Notes under the pieces: model-generated
Seen by the model: the letters and a program-made list of their open reading frames with translations, nothing else
Databases searched by the model: none
What the model was told of the DNA's origin: nothing
Shown: piece after piece, positions 61,809 through 64,000 of the stretch
How positions within the stretch are numbered: the stretch's first letter is position 1
Layout: each line of letters opens with the position of its first letter
Assembly: GCA_947568835.1 (NCBI GenBank)
Contig: OX387602.1
Span: 1,272,570-1,336,569, forward strand
Source of the DNA: Protonemura montana
Lineage: Eukaryota; Arthropoda; Insecta; Plecoptera; Nemouridae
Length of the DNA: 64,000 nucleotides
Direction: 5' to 3'
Position numbers and translations under genes: made by a program

Positions 61809-64000
61809 TCAGAACTTGTATTGATGGGAGATGTGTCTGATAAGCCGTTCGAATGCGTTCTCCTCAAACTTCTGCCGCCACATATACTCGTGCAGCGCAA
61901 TAGTGGCCTGGCGGTCATTCATGTGGACGTCTTGGATGCTCTCACAGATCGAGACCACGTTCTGCCAGATGGTTTCTAGGGAGCCGCAAACAAAATACAT
62001 CGTAAGCAGTGAGCCACAAAAATATCAATTTCCAAAGTGGTTTTGTGCCTATAAAGACATGTAGACATGAAGTGATCTTACTTCAGCTGTAACTGTGGAT
62101 ACAAAAATAAAACTGGTAAGTGATTCCAAAAGGCTCGTATGAATAGCAGGGAACAGATAGAGATAGAAGTACACTCACTTACCGAAAGTAAAAAAGCCGG
62201 ATGCGAAATATTTTGCTGCTAGATTTTCACTTATAGTAAGTTGCTTATCTTTCCTAGCCTTTGTTATCCCTATCCTTCAAAACCCAGCAACACGAGGCAA
62301 TGGTAGCTGCACTTAAATATCTTGCTCAATACAATTCTTCAAACCCAAACAATTTGCAAGCTCTGCACTTGTGTTACACTGGTAGACAGGGAGGATCGTG
62401 GCAAATTATGAGAGGGTCTTAAGGCCTCTTTTACATTGTGTTTAGCTACAACACCATTAAGAGTTAAACAAATAAAAGCACTGCTAAATTTTAACCATCT
62501 GTTTGGAATGATTCAATGCATCTGTTTGTTCTACAATAACAGAGCTAAAAAGGACATGACCCGTGTGGCGGTCTCACCGAGGTTGTCACGCAGGCGTCGT
62601 GTGCCAGGTGCATCAAGTGTGGCCAGTTGCTCTGCGCTGGACACGCTGGCGTAGGCTGGCAGTTCTCGTAGAGCTTCCACGGAGCAACAGCGACTGCGGT
62701 AGTTGCCAACCAGCGCCGACCCAGGTAGGATATGACGACGCACTACTAGCAACGCATCTTCTACCAACCCCGTCACGGCAGCGCCATGCACAGCCTTGCT
62801 CGACCGCTCAAAACCGGGCTACATAGAGAAACAAACTTCACTGATAGGACTGCCAATCCAAGGTATAGGGTATGGTGCAAGCATGGATGTGTTAACTCGC
62901 TTTTGAGACTTTTCATGGTCAAAAGATCTCCATCAATGTTAACCTCAACGATTGATATATTCGTAACGATATTCAAAAGCGAGTAACCTACAAGAAATAT
63001 TGAAATTAAATTTCATACAACAGTGGCTCCACTTAACGGGGTGTTCCAGTACTCTGCATTTTTGTCGGTAAGGTAGTCATTTGACGGGTATCTTTCACGC
63101 AGAAACTGTAACATTAATGTTCTGCCTCTACCTATAACCTGCACTCAACGGTATAAGGCATGGTGCAAGCATGAATGTGTTCAGAGGTTGGCACCTTCCA
63201 TAGGAGTCAGGGATTGCAATTTACCGTGGCAAATGCAGCCGATTTCCTACCATTACTAACATCAAAGCAAATGTGGCAACCCTCAAACTTACGTCAGGCT
63301 TGACAATCTGAAGCCACGTCAACGGCGGAAAGACGCTGAGGTCGGAGAGACAGAGTATGAACTGCTGCTGGTGCCGTGCCTTTTTTTTGGTAGGGCCAGT
63401 AGTGGAGTCGAGAGCTGGCGGCACCATGCAGCCATCAGGATAAGTGTCTACCAGCACAACAGAATTGGGCCCACCCAGCTGCCACTGCCTTCCAAACTCA
63501 AGCAAGTGACAGCTTGTTACTTCACTGCAACGAGTGTAGATGCGTTTCATCACGTCTGCTTTTACTGATATTCCATGCTCTAGAAAATTGTGATAGAAAT
63601 AGAAACAATAGAATTAGAAGACCATTCTTTCCAGAAAAGAAGAAACGAAGCTTGGATTTTTAAGCATACCATTCCGAATGTTGTTTGCCAACAACTCATA
63701 GGGCAAACTTCTACACCAGCCCATCATTACCTCCATAATTATTTTTAGTTCACATTTAATTTTAAGAAAGAAAGAGCCATCTCTTATGATAACTTTTTCA
63801 AGGCATTTTCCGCAAAGCCAGATGAACTTGTCTGTAATGCGAGATTGGCTAGTCCAAACCGCCCAACGGTTGTTGCATTGGGGGTTTTTACATTGGACAC
63901 CTGACTTTAACAAGGTTTCCTCTTTTAACCATTGTACAAGCTCGCCCTCATGTCCACCACATAACTTTGGGCGAACCACAACGTTGTAGAAATCAAATGA
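61809..64000 (-). CDS. ISXO2/Merlin-type transposase-derived gene, 5' partial
   Basis: Four exons join in phase: 63670-64000 (open at the window edge), 63293-63579, 62578-62818 and 61809-61975, about 342 codons. Exon 1 has a zinc ribbon (CKNPQC and WLCGKC) followed by IRDGSFF, the layout of ISXO2-like transposases. Exon 2 holds HGISVKADVMKRIY and LGGPNSVVLVDTYPDG, matching the region of the first catalytic Asp. Exon 3 has HILPGSALVGNYRS, where the family usually has a second acidic residue (S-D-x-W type); here it reads V-G-N-Y. The third acidic position appears kept in LETIW at the exon 3/4 join. Exon 4 ends EYMWRQKFEENAFERLIRHI, the usual C-terminus. An intact spliced frame with a damaged catalytic centre suggests a domesticated gene; a decaying element is the alternative. 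Its true start is outside the window. Confidence 0.72.
62371..62460 (+). repeat. Dispersed repeat, copy 2
   Basis: Counterpart of 48705-48800, here in the last intron of the Merlin-derived gene. Confidence 0.5.

Noticed and set aside
62819-63292. An extra exon between exons 2 and 3 of the Merlin-derived gene
   Set aside because: Exon 2 ends in phase 0 and exon 3 starts in phase 0 at 62818, so no exon is needed.

Overview
This is a metazoan nuclear window with about 40% GC by eye. Its genes have introns with GT-AG splice sites and intact phases. The protein sequences look invertebrate, most likely arthropod; that is an inference from overall similarity and from an acidic, W-E-S-containing PTEN tail, not a firm call. 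I rebuilt eight recognisable genes exon by exon, plus one transposase-derived gene running off the right edge.

Layout from left to right. TFAM (minus, 692-3742), NFU1 (minus, 4641-7618) and RACK1 (minus, 8264-12294) form a same-strand block. The PP2A catalytic subunit gene (plus, 13029-15616) is divergent from RACK1 across about 730 bp containing a CRE. SLC25A16 (minus, 16735-22086) is tail-to-tail with PP2A. From 22087 to 30167 lies a repeat-filled desert: a 5S rRNA-derived element, a tRNA-carrying foldback element, hAT-like pieces, a decayed Ty3/gypsy pol region and a Myb/SANT-like fragment. ATAD1 (plus, 30168-36474) is followed by PTEN (plus, 39195 to about 52119, last exon tentative). AKAP10 (minus, 55054-59729, first exon not found) comes next. 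The right end holds a four-exon gene derived from an ISXO2/Merlin-type transposase (minus, 61809 to beyond 64000).

Functionally, TFAM (mtDNA packaging and transcription), NFU1 (iron-sulfur delivery), SLC25A16 (inner-membrane carrier) and ATAD1 (outer-membrane extractase) are mitochondrial, and AKAP10 is partly so. RACK1, PP2A, PTEN and AKAP10 are signalling or scaffold proteins. ATAD1 and PTEN are neighbours in human too, so that link looks ancient.

The most unusual content is non-coding or mobile. (1) Four C/D-box snoRNA copies sit in RACK1 introns; three of them ride on a roughly 0.7-kb tandem duplication. (2) A small mobile element carries a tRNA-like sequence inside a hairpin; one copy has a 13-bp target-site duplication and a paralogous empty site in the neighbouring tandem unit. 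(3) A 5S rRNA-derived composite repeat occurs four times, one copy expanded into ten head units of about 91 bp inside a PTEN intron. (4) The spliced, open Merlin-like gene appears to have lost one catalytic acidic position, which suggests domestication.
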